This document shows, in pieces, positions 34,670 to 45,300 of a stretch of DNA of 64,000 bases. Numbering within the stretch: the first letter of the stretch is position 1; every line of letters starts with the position of its first letter. Under the pieces are notes generated by a model that saw only the letters and a list, made by a program, of their open reading frames with translations, searched no databases and had not been told where the DNA came from. The DNA comes from Rhipicephalus microplus. Taxonomy: Eukaryota; Arthropoda; Arachnida; Ixodida; Ixodidae. The translations under genes and the position numbers were made by a program. The stretch is from contig NW_027464589.1 of assembly GCF_043290135.1 (NCBI RefSeq), positions 4,035,001-4,099,000 of the forward strand, in the 5' to 3' direction.

Positions 34670-34799
34670 GTAGTGATACTTGTATATATAAAGAGGAGTT
34701 CCTGCTTCGCTACCGGCTGCTGCATACCTCGTGTTGGTCGGCGCTTCAGTGTCGAGCCCTGTGTGCTCCATGCAGGGGCGTCCTCCGCACGATACATCA
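34670..34799 (+). repeat. 3' portion of the 5' LTR of element H
   Basis: Matches 35629-35759, including TATATATAAAGAGGA (TATA-like) and the end CGATACATCA. It is followed by TATTGGCGACGAGAATGGGA, the primer-binding region typical of many arthropod gypsy elements. Confidence 0.82.
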
Positions 34800-34949
34800 T
34801 ATTGGCGACGAGAATGGGATCCGCGTGCATCCGGCCGAAGGTGGGCATACGACGATTTGCTACTGGTGCTACCATGTTCAGCACCCTGGATACAGCCCAC
34901 CGATACTCCATTTCTGCGGATCACCTGTTCATGGCCACCGAGACCATTC

Positions 34950-35557
34950 ATACTGGGCTACGCGTCTGACTCGGTCCTTTGGTTCAGCTACCTTCCTCCA
35001 CAGGGATGTACGCTGCGATACCTCTGCCCATGTTTCTGCAGTGCCCCGGCAGGCCTCCTATTCCATGGCAACAGTGGCGTCCGCTTGTTCAAGTTTACGT
35101 CGATGCTGCTGTCAAGGACGCCCCGCCGGAGCACAAAAAGGCGTTGCTACTGAACGCACTGGGCGTTGAAGGTTTGATGTCCTACCTGCTTGCTGTGGAG
35201 GATGAATCGATTGCGGCAGTAGACCATACGTGTCTTGCACGGCGTCCGCCGGGCAAGACACGTATGGTGCAAGGCTCCAGCAGTTGGATGCGATATCTGA
35301 TGAGCGAGTCGATCCAATGTGCCTGCGTGCCTCATTTCAGATGCTAAGGCAACAGCTGGGCGACTGCACTGCAATTCATTTGGGAAATTAAACGGCTCGC
35401 TCGACTCTACAAATTTGGTGTGAGTACCGACATGCTGGCGTTCGACCAAATTGTAGAAGGAATCGAGTCCCCGAGCCTGCAGAGAAAAGTGCTTAGATTG
35501 GAGCGGAATTCTCTATACAGAAGGCCTTAAATCTTGCCATGAAAGAGGAGCGCGTGA
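34950..35557 (+). pseudogene. gag (capsid) of element H
   Basis: The open frame 34979-35347 encodes PGRPPIPWQQWRPLVQVYVD, then HKKALLLNALGVEG, a block shared with gypsy gag proteins (PP.PW..W...F..YL, K...LL..LG.EG). The following part, with KRLARLYKFGVSTDMLAFDQ, is in another frame up to the 3' LTR. A 16-bp inverted repeat (35223-35238 / 35253-35268) interrupts the conserved segment. The purine-rich GAAAGAGGAGCG before 35558 is a candidate polypurine tract. No pol follows. Confidence 0.75.
35223..35268. repeat. Perfect 16-bp inverted repeat with 14-bp loop in H gag
   Basis: ACCATACGTGTCTTGC / GCAAGACACGTATGGT. It could form a stable hairpin; function unknown. Confidence 0.9.
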
Positions 35558-35759
35558 TGTGGTATCGGGGTTTCGGGTCCGGTTCGGAACTGGTCGGCTG
35601 GCCCATAGGGGGCGTTGTACATAGGTATATATAGTGATGCTTGTATATATAAAGAGGACTTCCTGCTTGGCTACCGGCTGCTGTGTACCTCGTGTCAGCC
35701 AGCGCTGCAGTGTCGTGCCCTGTGTGCTCCGTGCGGCGCGTCCGCCGTACGATACAACA
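35558..35759 (+). repeat. 3' LTR of element H (202 bp)
   Basis: TGTGGTATCGGGG ... CGATACAACA; contains TATATATAAAGAGGA. Directly followed by the near-duplicated target CACCT and LINE J monomer sequence. Confidence 0.85.
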
Positions 35760-36361
35760 CACCTCTACCAAGCCTGTCTGCTTCTTTCACCTGTTGCAGC
35801 CTATTCACCAGCTTATCGAAGTGGTGACACCCATGCCAGCACTTCCTTCTGCCTATCGCTGACGGTTGCTGGCGTGCTATCTGCCTACTTCCGCGTGACA
35901 TACAGTGACTTTTCCCCATGGCGTCCTTCCAGGCTTTTCACAGCTTTTCCTCACACTTTGGCAGCGGTGGCAGGTTGTGCGCACACGCATACTCAAGCTT
36001 ATTGCATCATCTTTTTGAGGTACTGCAGTGGCCTGCCACTGGGTCCTTTCTCGACCCTGGTCCCCTTTGGAAACCAAGCTGCCTCTGCGTTTGTATTTCC
36101 ACCTTTACTACCAAGCCTGTCTGCTTCTTCCACCTGCTCCAGCCTACTTATCGGGTTATCGAAGTGGTGAGGCCCATGCCAGCAGTTCCTTCTGCTATCG
36201 CCAACAGTTGCTGGTGTGCCATCTGTCTACTTCCGCGTGATGTACAGTGACATTTTCCCGTGGCTTCCTTCTAGGTTTTTGACAGGTTTTCCTTACACTT
36301 TGGCAGCAGCGACAGGCTGTGCACACACGCGTACTGAAGCTTATTGCATTATCGTTTTCAG
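35760..36361 (+). promoter_or_regulatory. 5' UTR monomers 2 (343 bp) and 3 (partial) of LINE J
   Basis: Unit 2 starts CTACCAAGCCTGTCTGCTTC (35764) and unit 3 repeats it at 36107, a period of 343 bp. Unit 3 stops near 36361 where it passes into the ORF1 leader. Tandem promoter monomers are a known LINE strategy (mouse L1); that these drive J transcription is inference. Confidence 0.82.
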
Positions 36362-36479
36362 GTTAGTGTGGATTTCTTTTTTCTGCTCTAATAACGTTAG
36401 ATAAGTCCTTGCCGCTGCCAAGGCTGTGTAGAGTGTTCATGTTGCGGCATGTGTATTGCAAGTTCATGTAACCCTTGTG

Positions 36480-37424
36480 ACCTTCAGTGACATTGGCAGA
36501 CGTTTCGCATAAATATGTCTGATCTGGAAGCCGAGACTTACCCATGTGCTCAGACGAAGTTTTTATTTGTGAAGAATGTAATTGTCGCTAACACTTCAGA
36601 AAGTGTTCCATAGCTTCCACCTGCTCCAGGCTATTTATAGAAGCAGATACAAGTAAAAGCACATACAACTAAAACATGAAGCGTGGCATATGTCGTGGCG
36701 ATGCTTGACATGCAAACCAAAGAAGTCTAAATGTGTTGAAGGCTCCAAATCTAATAGTGACAAGGTAGAATTTGCAAGTTTGTTCTTGAGTATGAATGAA
36801 AAACTTGATGGACTGTTGGGACTTAAGGACATGGTGAAAAGCATTGAGGAATCGGTAAAAATGATGTCTAGTCAATATGATGAAATTATTAAACGAATCC
36901 GTCACCAGGACAAAGAAATTGCGGATATAAAGAACAGAGTGCAGAAAGCCACGACGCAACTTCTGCATGAAAAAAATTGCACACAGGAAACCAATGAACT
37001 CGAGTGGCACAGTAGAAAGCTAAACCTTAAATTCCATGGGATCCTGGTTTCAAAAAGTGAAAACACATTTCAGAGGGTGTACAACATAGCTCGAACAACG
37101 AGTCTGCCTCAGCTCACCGACAACATCGTGCCGATACACTGACTTTGTGCTGTTCGTGACAAAGCACCCGGAATTATAGTTCATTTCACAAAGCAAGCAA
37201 TGAGGGAAGAATTTCTGAGCAAGCGACATGTACTCAAAGAATCCAAAGAACAGTGTTACATTCAGAAGAATCTGAGGAAAGTCTGCTAAGACAAAAGCCT
37301 GGGCCAAGAACCATGGCTACAGGTATGTGTGGCGCAACAATGGAAAAATTTTTCTCAGAAAAAAAGATGTAGACATAGCAGTCATTGTGGGTGACGCTGC
37401 TGATTTAGAGAGAATAGAATAAGA
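36480..37424 (+). pseudogene. ORF1 of LINE J: PHD-like finger, coiled coil, C-terminal domain
   Basis: The N-terminus reads FICEECNCR (36560 region) and, after a short break, SWRCLTCKPKK at 36690, which together look like a PHD/RING-type zinc-binding motif. The open frame 36690-37142 continues with a long coiled coil (MNEKLDGLLGLKDMVKSIEE ... IRHQDKEIADIKNRV). After a TGA at 37141 the frame continues (KAPGIIVHFTKQAMREEFLS), then RYVWRNNGKIFLRKKD, a terminal block shared with ORF1 proteins of CR1/L2-type LINEs. It would bind LINE RNA. Stops and a frameshift inactivate it. Confidence 0.75.
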
Positions 37425-37445
37425 CACCTTGTATTCCAAATGTTT

Positions 37446-38152
37446 AGTACTACTTCCGTTTGAATTTCGACCATGGCAGCTTTTGATTTTACGGAACCAG
37501 AAGAACTTCGACAGTTATGTAGACGTGGGCAGACTAGCTCTGTCAAACTGTTCTGGATGTACAGTCTGCTATAAACAAGGGAACGCAATTGGAGGTGCTA
37601 TTCAACCAGCTAGAAAACACATTTGACATAATCATGCTTATGGAAACGTGGTATGTCGAAAGAAGTAATACTTTCAGTATACCTCGGTATCACAATTTTC
37701 TGCTAAACAGAACTGCTAGCAGAGGGGGCGGTGTATACATGATGGTGAAAAGCCATATTGTTTGCGATATATTACCGGAGCTCTGCTGCATGAACACCGA
37801 TTATGAATGTCTGTCTGTGATCTCCAAACGATTCTTAGTCGCTGTTGTTCATTGACCCCCAAGTGGCAATTTTCAAAATTTTGTGCGTTTTCTCGAATCC
37901 ATGTTCTCCTACGTAGATGAATATAAGTGTGATGTCTACTAGGAAGAGATTTTATTGTAAATATGTTAGCTGACACTGCTAACAAAAGAATGCTGAAACA
38001 AACAATTTGTTCATTTGGCTGTAATAATGTTATTACTGTGCCTACAGGACTCACCACTACAAATTCTTCGATACTTGATCTATTCATAACAAGTACACAT
38101 CCCTCTCGACAAAAGGCGAGAGCCACGAGAACAGACATTAGCGATCACATGG
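37446..38152 (+). pseudogene. ORF2 endonuclease of LINE J
   Basis: Fragments in several frames: RGGGVYMMVKSHIVCDILPE (37720 on), a VAVVH-PPSGN block and, at 37963-38140, NMLADTANKRMLKQTICSFG ... SSILDLFITST ... TDISDHM. These match the second half of the APE endonuclease of CR1/L2-type elements (DFN.D, LDL..T, SDH). The Tigger element interrupts it at 38153 immediately after SDHM. Confidence 0.75.
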
Positions 38153-38154
38153 TA

Positions 38155-39459
38155 CAGTGAAATCTTGGTAGAACGAACACTACATTAATGAACTTTTCAG
38201 ATTAGCGAACTTTTAAAAAATTCCGTGCCGACTGCTAGTAGTTCCAACTTAAAATTATTTCACTGCTACGTACTTCAGAATACCAAACTTTTCAAAATAA
38301 CGAGTGCTAATTTAGTTCCACGTTATATTATTAACGCCTCAGCACTACAAATTCGTGTTCTGAAATCCATCGTGACCACTGGAGCACTACGCAAGCAGAC
38401 GACACAGCAAACGGACGCCTTCCTTCATGGTAGACGCACAACAGTGTGGAGGGAAAAAAAAACGAAAGGGCGGCATTTTTTTCTTGAACTGTCCACGCTG
38501 CAGGTTTACATGCGCAGAGGCGAAGGGTGAAGGCAACATGGGAGGGCAAGGTCAGCGAAGCAGAGGGCAGAGTAGGAGGTGCGGAGCAGGAAGCATGGGC
38601 ACGAAAAACTTGAAACAGCAAGAAAGCAGAAAACGAAACGTGAGGAATTATCTTTTTTAGCTCTTTCTTTTTGTCAGAAGAGGTGATGACAGCTACGACG
38701 CTTCAGGTTTTTCTTATCTTTGTCATTTCTACATGTGTTCTAGGAGGCTCTGTCAGTTGTGTTCATCTCTTTTCGGTGACTTTTTATTGCGCCCGCAAAG
38801 CAAGTGGGAGTTCGCGCTCTACTACATTGAGTTCATTTCTGCTTGCGAAGTTCAACTCAGCTTTCGCAAAGCGAGAGAGTGAATATTATTCGGCAACTGG
38901 AAGGCAAAAGGCAGGCTGTTGTGACAAAAGAACTTGGAGTGGCGCATTCCAGAATTGCCACGATCCTGAAAGATGAGAACAAAATAACGAAGTGCCAGGA
39001 TCAGTCGCAACTTGCCCCCTCAAGGAAGCCACTGCGGCTCAGCGACTTTTAGCCGATAGACACTGCGGTGCTCACATGGTTCAAAGACGTAAGAGCCCAG
39101 AACGTGCCCGTGTCGGGCCCACTAATTCAGGAGAAGGTGCGACAGTTTGCTGCAATTTTGAGTGTAACAGACTTCGAAGCATCTATTGGTTGGCTTTATC
39201 GTTTTTACAGTTGCTGCTGCACACGTAAAAAAAAAATCACAGACTTCTTCATGTAAATGTGCATTTCTTGGTGTTCAATTGTGCATTTGTTTTTTCTCGT
39301 GAAAAACGAGTTCGAGGACCCGTCGTTGTAAAGGTAAGTCGTTTTGGTCGGTGGAAAATAAGTATTTACAGTTTATTTTCAGGCTTTCACTATAACGCGC
39401 TTTCAAAATAACACAAATAGCTGCGACCCCCTGAAGTTCATTATACCGAGATTTCACTG
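38155..39459 (+). mobile_element. Tigger/pogo element, 1.3-kb deletion derivative
   Basis: Terminal inverted repeats CAGTGAAATCTTGGTAGAAC (38155) and, inverted, CAGTGAAATCTCGGTATAAT (39459) flank the unit, with TA duplicated at both ends (38153-38154, 39460-39461). Inside is only the N-terminal DNA-binding part of the transposase; the DDE catalytic region is absent. Neighbouring LINE J sequence continues on both sides. Confidence 0.92.
38843..39256 (+). pseudogene. Tigger transposase N-terminus (CENP-B-type double HTH)
   Basis: SERVNIIRQLEGKRQAVVTK then ELGVAHSRIATILKDENK is the first CENP-B-like helix-turn-helix. After one in-frame TAG (39050-39052) the same frame continues TAVLTWFKDVRAQNVPVSGP and KVRQFAAILSV, the second (Tc5-type) HTH. 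It would bind the terminal repeats. Catalytic residues are missing, so at most it could act as a DNA-binding protein. Confidence 0.88.
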
Positions 39460-39461
39460 TA

Positions 39462-41163
39462 CATATTTATTTGTGTGTACAAATAAGCTTAGAACATCTA
39501 ACGCACAAAAAATGTGCTTTCAAGAAATAACACCTCGAACATTAGAGATTTTTCGAGAGAAGGTAAAAAGTTTTGATTGGAGCTGAATATTCAAAGAAAG
39601 TAATCCCGAGCGTGCATATAGTAAATTTGTGAATAGTTTTTTGTTTTTATATAATCGGCCATTTCCACACAAGTTTTTACAAACATCTGAGAAAAATTCG
39701 TAAGCCATGGAGTTCGGCAGAATTACTAAGCAAGTATCATGTTAAGGAAAAAATGTTTAAAAAATTTTATAAAACTCGGAATGTTGAGTTACTCAGAACT
39801 TACAATAGATATCGGAATAGTCTAATGAATGAAATTAGAAAGGCTAAGGACAATTATTTCTGTGACCTCTTTTCTGTGTCCAAATCAAGATCAGACATAG
39901 CGTGAAAAAATCTGATTGATTGATTTGTGAGGTTTAACGTCCCAAAACCACCATATGATTATGAGAGACGCCGTAGTGGAGGGCTCCGGAAATTTCGACC
40001 ACCTGGGGTTCTTTAACGTGCACCCAAATCTGAGTACACGGGCCTACAACATTTCCGCCTCCACGTGAAAAAATCTAAATGCCTTATTAAATCGATCCAG
40101 GCACTTGGGAATTTTAACACAAATAAAATAGAATTAGGACGAATTTAGTAGAAAATGATTAGAAGATCTATTCAATGGTTATTTCGTCAATATTGACACC
40201 GCAAAAATTATTGACGATGCCCAAAATTACTTGAACCATAGTTGCGACAAAACGCTTTTCTTATGCCCTGTTACAACAACAGAGGCGATTTCTACTTTTT
40301 TAGGACTCAACAACAGTGCTAGTAGCAATGCTGATGGCACCAAAATAAAACATATCAAACATGTGATAGACATTATAGCATTTTGCCTAACACGTTTTTG
40401 ATCTTTGCTTAGCAGAAGGGGTTTTTGCAAAAAGAATGCAAATAGCCAAAGTAATCGTTCTGCACAAAAGGGGAGATAAAAATAGTTTAACTACAAGCCA
40501 GTGTCCCTCTATCCGATATTTTCTAAAGGCCTCAAAAAAGTGATTTTATCAAGACTTATAAACTTTTGCGTATAAACTTTTACAAAATATGGGATAATAC
40601 ATACGGCGCAATGCGGTTTCAAGAAGAAGATCTTAACAGAACTTATTCTGTTAGAACAGAGGGAGTTCATTTTGAATGCTTTTGAACATCGACACTTAGC
40701 TCTGGGTATCTACATAGATTTCACGAAGGCTTTTGATTATCTTAATCATTGCCTGTTTTAAAAAGACTCGCAAAGTATGGATATCGCGGTAAGGTATTGG
40801 CCCTTCTTCGCTCTTATTTGGGCTGCACGCAGCAATTTGTGAATATAAATGGCCACTCTTCCGACATCAAACCAATTTTGTCTGGTGTTCCACAAGGAAG
40901 TATTTTGGGTCCATTTCTTTATCTTCTACATAAATGGTATTGTCAATATTGATAAAACCAAGAAATTCATAATCTACGCTGATGGCATGACTTTGCTTTT
41001 CTGTGGTACAGTGCTATCAGACCTAATGAATACAGCAAACAATACATTTACGCAGCTAGGTAAGTGCACCCATTGCAATGCAGTAAAGATTAGTACTACG
41101 AAAACAAAAGCTGTAGCTTTCCAGCCAAAAAGCAAGAATGTGGTTACCAATGCTGTTCTAGTG
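39462..41163 (+). pseudogene. RT of LINE J (N-terminal and catalytic region)
   Basis: After the Tigger, the linker reads KPWSSAELLSKYHVKEKMFK then NRYRNSLMNEIRKAKDNYF, typical just before RT. Past the SINE, the RT shows KVIVLHK.GDK, YIDFTKAFDYLNH (box A), GVPQGSILGPFL (box B, 40880) and FIIYADGMTLLF (box C, second Asp replaced by Gly). Several frameshifts. The order and motifs fit CR1/L2-group LINEs. Confidence 0.82.
39914..40063 (-). mobile_element. 5'-truncated Ruka-like SINE with 13-bp target duplication
   Basis: 150 bp inserted in LINE J RT. CGTGAAAAAATCT at 39901-39913 and 40064-40076 is a perfect duplication. The tRNA head is missing; the tail is GATTGATTGATTTG. Confidence 0.95.
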
Positions 41164-41434
41164 TTTTACATAAGAAACGCCAATAACGAGGGACAAGAAA
41201 AGAAGGAGACAGAAAGCGGCACTGACTTACAACAATATTTATTTGCTGGAACTGCGCAATATATACTTGAGCAGTATCTGACAAAAAAAGAGAAAATACA
41301 TATCAAAGAAAACAGAATTCACCTAACAACAAAGTAATCATCATGATAACGTGCCATGAACAACACGTGTGCCAACCTTCTAGCAACAAAGTAATCATCA
41401 TGATAACGTGCCATGAAAAACACGTGTGCCAACC
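41164..41434 (-). mobile_element. Penelope-like 3' tail inserted in LINE J
   Basis: Flanked by TTCTAGTG at 41156-41163 and 41435-41442. The minus strand has AATAAATATTGTTGTAAGTC followed by CTTTCTGTCTCCTTCTTTTC, like the tails at 26400 and 29880. Half of the insert is a 57-bp tandem duplication. No coding sequence. Confidence 0.65.
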
Positions 41435-41438
41435 TTCT
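41326..41438. repeat. 57-bp tandem duplication
   Basis: AAAGTAATCATCATGATAAC...CAACCTTCTAG occurs at 41331 and 41388 with one visible difference (ACAACACG versus AAAACACG). Confidence 0.92.
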
Positions 41439-41442
41439 AGTG

Positions 41443-41954
41443 CATAACGGTGCACTTATAGATAGAGTTAAAACTTTTAAGATACTCAATGTAATATTTT
41501 CGGAAACGATGTCTTGGGACGACCATGTTATTACCTAGCACAAAAGTTATCTAGCATTGTAGGAATCATACATTGAAACAGACGAACTCTCCCCACGTAT
41601 GTTAAGTTTCTTATTTATAATTCACTATTTTATTTAAAAGTAACTTACTGTCATCTTGTATGGGGATCAACAATAGTCACAAAGCTACAAATACTACATG
41701 CACTTGAGAAAAAAATGCTAAGGCACATATATAATGTAGCTTTCCATCATCCTACAGCATCGCTTTTCAATAGGTATCATATTATACGTATTCTCACTCT
41801 GTAATCTTACCGCCTCTTCATAGCATACAAATCAGAAATTAAAGATAATGGCCACTTCCTAGCTCAATTAACCTGTTTAGAAAGGAGGATGCAAACATAT
41901 CCAGTGCGCCATCCCGAGTTTTGGAAAATACCGTTATGTCGAAAAAATTACGGG
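41443..41954 (+). pseudogene. LINE J post-RT region
   Basis: Pieces LLVHNGALIDRVKTFKILNV then LPTYVKFLIYNSLFYLKVTY, CHLVWGSTIV, LHALEKKMLRHIYNVAFHHP match the thumb/connection segment that follows RT in CR1/L2 LINEs. It ends at the I-like LINE target site and continues at 47830. Confidence 0.78.
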
Positions 41955-41965
41955 ACACAAATGCT
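41955..41965. repeat. Target-site duplication of I-like LINE copy 2 (left)
   Basis: ACACAAATGCT here and at 47819-47829; extending by GGG gives up to 14 bp. LINE J coding sequence reads through when one copy is removed. Confidence 0.9.
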
Positions 41966-42312
41966 GATGATATATGGTGTTTTTTGGCGCAAGGGCCATT
42001 TGATGGCCAAAGAGCGCCAGTTCATGGGACAAAGAATGTGGACAATGATTGTGATTAGCGGCTGTATAAGGGCCATAAAATTCCTCGCAATAAGGCGGGT
42101 AAAAACATACAAGTAATAAAATCATGACCATGCCGTGAAAGGTGTGTGTGATGTGAATAGGTGACAAAAGTTAGTGATAATGAAAAACGATGGTGGACAT
42201 GTATGGCATTAGCACAAGTACCTCACTCGTTCATACCCTTGCGTCCAAGGGCCGTGAGGCAAGTGCTTTCCTGTGTAGCCACCGCAGCAAAAACCTCTCT
42301 AGAGAGGTCGTG

Positions 42313-45300
42313 CTACGGTATGCCCGGGTATATGATATGAAAATTATGAATTTCCTTTAAAAACGCTAATAATGATTTGTGACCAAAAAGCGGTTCCCTA
42401 CCGACGAACATTGCAGGGTGTAAAGGTATATGTTGTCGGTAGGATAGTGGAATGTGTTGTCTTCTTAGAGTGTCTAAATGTTTACATTCAATTAAAACGT
42501 GAAGAACTGTTAATGCCTCACCACATTTATCACACAATGGTGGATCACCACCGGACAAAAGATGTGTGTGTGTCGTGTATGTGTGTCCTATCCTGAGTCT
42601 TGTTAGTGTTACCTCTGTTAGACGTGATTTTGATACTGGTGGCCAATGGCCAAGGTGTGGCTTGATAACGTGTAGTTTGTTTTGTGTGTGTGTATCCCAC
42701 TTGCTCTGCCAGTAGTCCCTGAGTTTTCGTTTGAGAGACGGCTTAAGATCAAGGGCCGGGATTGATGTGGGTGTAATGGCGGTGCTTTTGATGGGCGGAT
42801 GCAGCAAGCTGATCCGCCATCATGTTGCCTTGAATCTCACGGTGCCCTGGCACCCAGCACACAACAACATGTCGGCTGAGTGTATAGAGTGTGCATAAAA
42901 TGGAGTGAAGTGAAACGAGGACAGCGTTTTTTTTTGTTTTTTAAGACTGTGCAGAGCCATTACCACACTGAGGGAGTCTGTATAAATTACTGCTTTTTGT
43001 ATTTGTGATTGTTTGATGTGTTTAGCTGCCACAAGTATCGCGTAAGCTTCCGCTGTGAAGATACTTGTGCCTGGATGTAGAGGGCCAGCATCCGAAAAGG
43101 AAGGGCCAACAGCAGCGTAGGACACAGAGGAGTTAGACTTAGAGGCATCTGTAAAAAACTCAGGACGTGTGTATTTGTGTTGAAGTTCCAAGAAGTATGT
43201 TAGAATATGGGCAATAGGCGCATGTTTAGTAACTTCTACGAAAGACACATCGCAATCTATAGTCTGCCACTGCCACGGTGGCGGGTATGCTACAGGAGCC
43301 ATTAAACTGTGTTCGAGTGACACTCCAGTGTCCTCAGCTAGACCCTTCAGGCGAACTGAGAAGGGCTGACTCATCGAAGGCCTGTTTTGAAAAAGAATGG
43401 AGCTCGACAAGTCATTAATAGTAGAGTATGAGGGGTGCCTCTTGTCTGCTTTCACCTTAAGTAAATATACAAAGGACATGTAGGTTCTTTGCAGATGAAG
43501 CGACCACTCATTAGACTCAACGTAAAGGCTTTCTACGGGGCTGGTGCGAAAAGCACCCGTAGAAAGGCGGATGCCCGAATGGTGCACGGGATCCAGCATC
43601 TTCAAAGCACTTTGAGTCGCAGACTGATAAACAATGACCCCATAATCTAAGCGGGTGCGAATAAGGCTTCTATACAGGTTCATGAGGCATTTCCTGTCAC
43701 TACCCCACGTAGTACGTGACAACACTTTTATAACATTCATGGCTTTTAAACATTTTGTTTTTAAATACTTTATGTGGGGTACGAAGGTCAACTTGTTGTC
43801 CAAGATTAAGCCTAAGAATTTATGCTCGGCTTTGAGGGACAGTTGTTGCCCGTTCAGTTGAATGTCGGGTTCCGAGTGCATGCCTCTCTTTCGAGAGAAC
43901 AAGACACACGTGCTTTTTTGTGGGTTAAGTCGAAATCCGTTTTCATCTGCCCATTTGGAGACCTTTTTTAAACCCAGCTGAACCTGCCGCTCACACATGG
44001 CCAAGTTGCATGACTTGAAGCCAAGCTGAACGTCGTCGACATATGTACAATAGAACATATTGCGGGGAATGGACAAGTGCAAAGAATTCATTTTAATAAT
44101 AAAAAGTGTGCAACTTAGCACACCACCTTGTGGCACGCCTGTTTCCTGGACAAATGTTTGGGAGAGCACACTGCCCAGACGGACACGGAATGTCCGGTTT
44201 GACAGGTAACTTTGGATTATATGAAACATTCTTCCGCGCACACCAAGGTGGGACAGGTCTTCTAGAATTCCGAAACGCCATGTTGTATCGTAAGCTTTTT
44301 CGATATCGAGGAACACAGAGAGAAAATATTGTTTATGGACGAACGCGTCTCTGATCTGTGCCTCGATACGAACAAGGTGGTCTGTGGTGGATCTACTTTC
44401 TCGAAACCCGCACTGAAATAGGTCGAGCAAATTATTTGTTTCAAGAAAATGTACAAGTCGGCAGTTTATCATTTTTTCGAAGACTTTGCACAAGCAGCTT
44501 GTAAGTGCTATAGGCCTATAACTCGAGGGTAAAGAAGGGTCCTTGCCCTCTTTCAAAATGGGAATAACAATAGCCTCTTTCCAGGAGGTAGGAATAGTGT
44601 CAGAAGACCAAATAGCATTGTACAAACAAAGTAAGGTTTTTCGGGTTTCGTTTGGTAGGTTTTTTAACATTTCATACATCACACGGTCAGAACCTGGGGC
44701 AGAAGTACTGCAGGAGTTTAGAGATGTTTGGAGCTCAGCTAGATTGAAAGCTTGGTTATATGCCTCGTATCTAGTGGATTTGTGTTCGAGTTTCTGCTTT
44801 TCTATTCTTGTTCTGTATTTTTGGAAAGTGTCAGTATAGTGGGACGAGCTGGATACCTGTTCGAAGTGTGCACAGAGGAAGTTTGCCTGATCTTCCAAGG
44901 TATCACCCCGAGTGTTTATGAGTGGAAGTGTGTGTACTTGTTTTCCTGCTATCCTACCGACCATGTTCCAGACTTTAGCCTCCTGTGTGTATGAATTAAC
45001 CCCTGATAAAAACTTCTGCCAGCTTTCTCTTCTGGCCTGCCGACGCGTTCTCCTGCCTTGAGACTTTATTTTCTTGAAGGTTTCAAGATTTTCGGCTGTC
45101 GGTGAGTTCCGAAGCAGCCTCCAAGCTCCGTTTAGCTGTTTGCGCGCGTTTCTGCATTCAGAGTTCCACCATGGCACACATCGTTTTCCAGGGTATCCAT
45201 TTGTTTGTGGGATGCATTTTGTTGCAGCATCAATCAAAAACGCTGTGAAGTAGTTCACAGCAACATCAATATTCAAAGTACAGATGTCATTCCAACCTAG

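Larger units (their letters stand above)
31168..34670 (+). mobile_element. SGNH-ORF1 LINE, copy 1 (5'-truncated)
   Basis: It starts within ORF1 (homology to copy 2 begins near 31200, after about 30 bp of unmatched filler), then carries ORF2 and a 3' UTR ending in CAGCCACATCCATCCATCCA, a (CATC)n tail. It sits inside the 5' LTR of element H: the LTR reads ...CATAGGTATAT before it and TAGTGATACTTGTATATATAAAG after it, as in the intact 3' LTR. Only a 3-4 bp duplication (GTA) can be claimed. Confidence 0.87.
31097..35759 (+). mobile_element. LTR element H (gag only), split by LINE copy C1
   Basis: The 5' LTR is 31097-31167 plus 34670-34799 and the 3' LTR is 35558-35759. Both start TGTGGTATCGG and end CGATAC..CA. 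Between them are a primer-site region and a decayed gypsy gag, with no protease, RT or integrase. Flanks CACCG (31092-31096) and CACCT (35760-35764) are a near-match 5-bp duplication. It inserted at the junction of two LINE J monomers. The 5' LTR was later split by the SGNH-type LINE. Confidence 0.82.

Noticed and set aside
34609..35169. 186-codon plus-strand frame
   Set aside because: It runs across LTR and leader out of frame with the recognisable gag.
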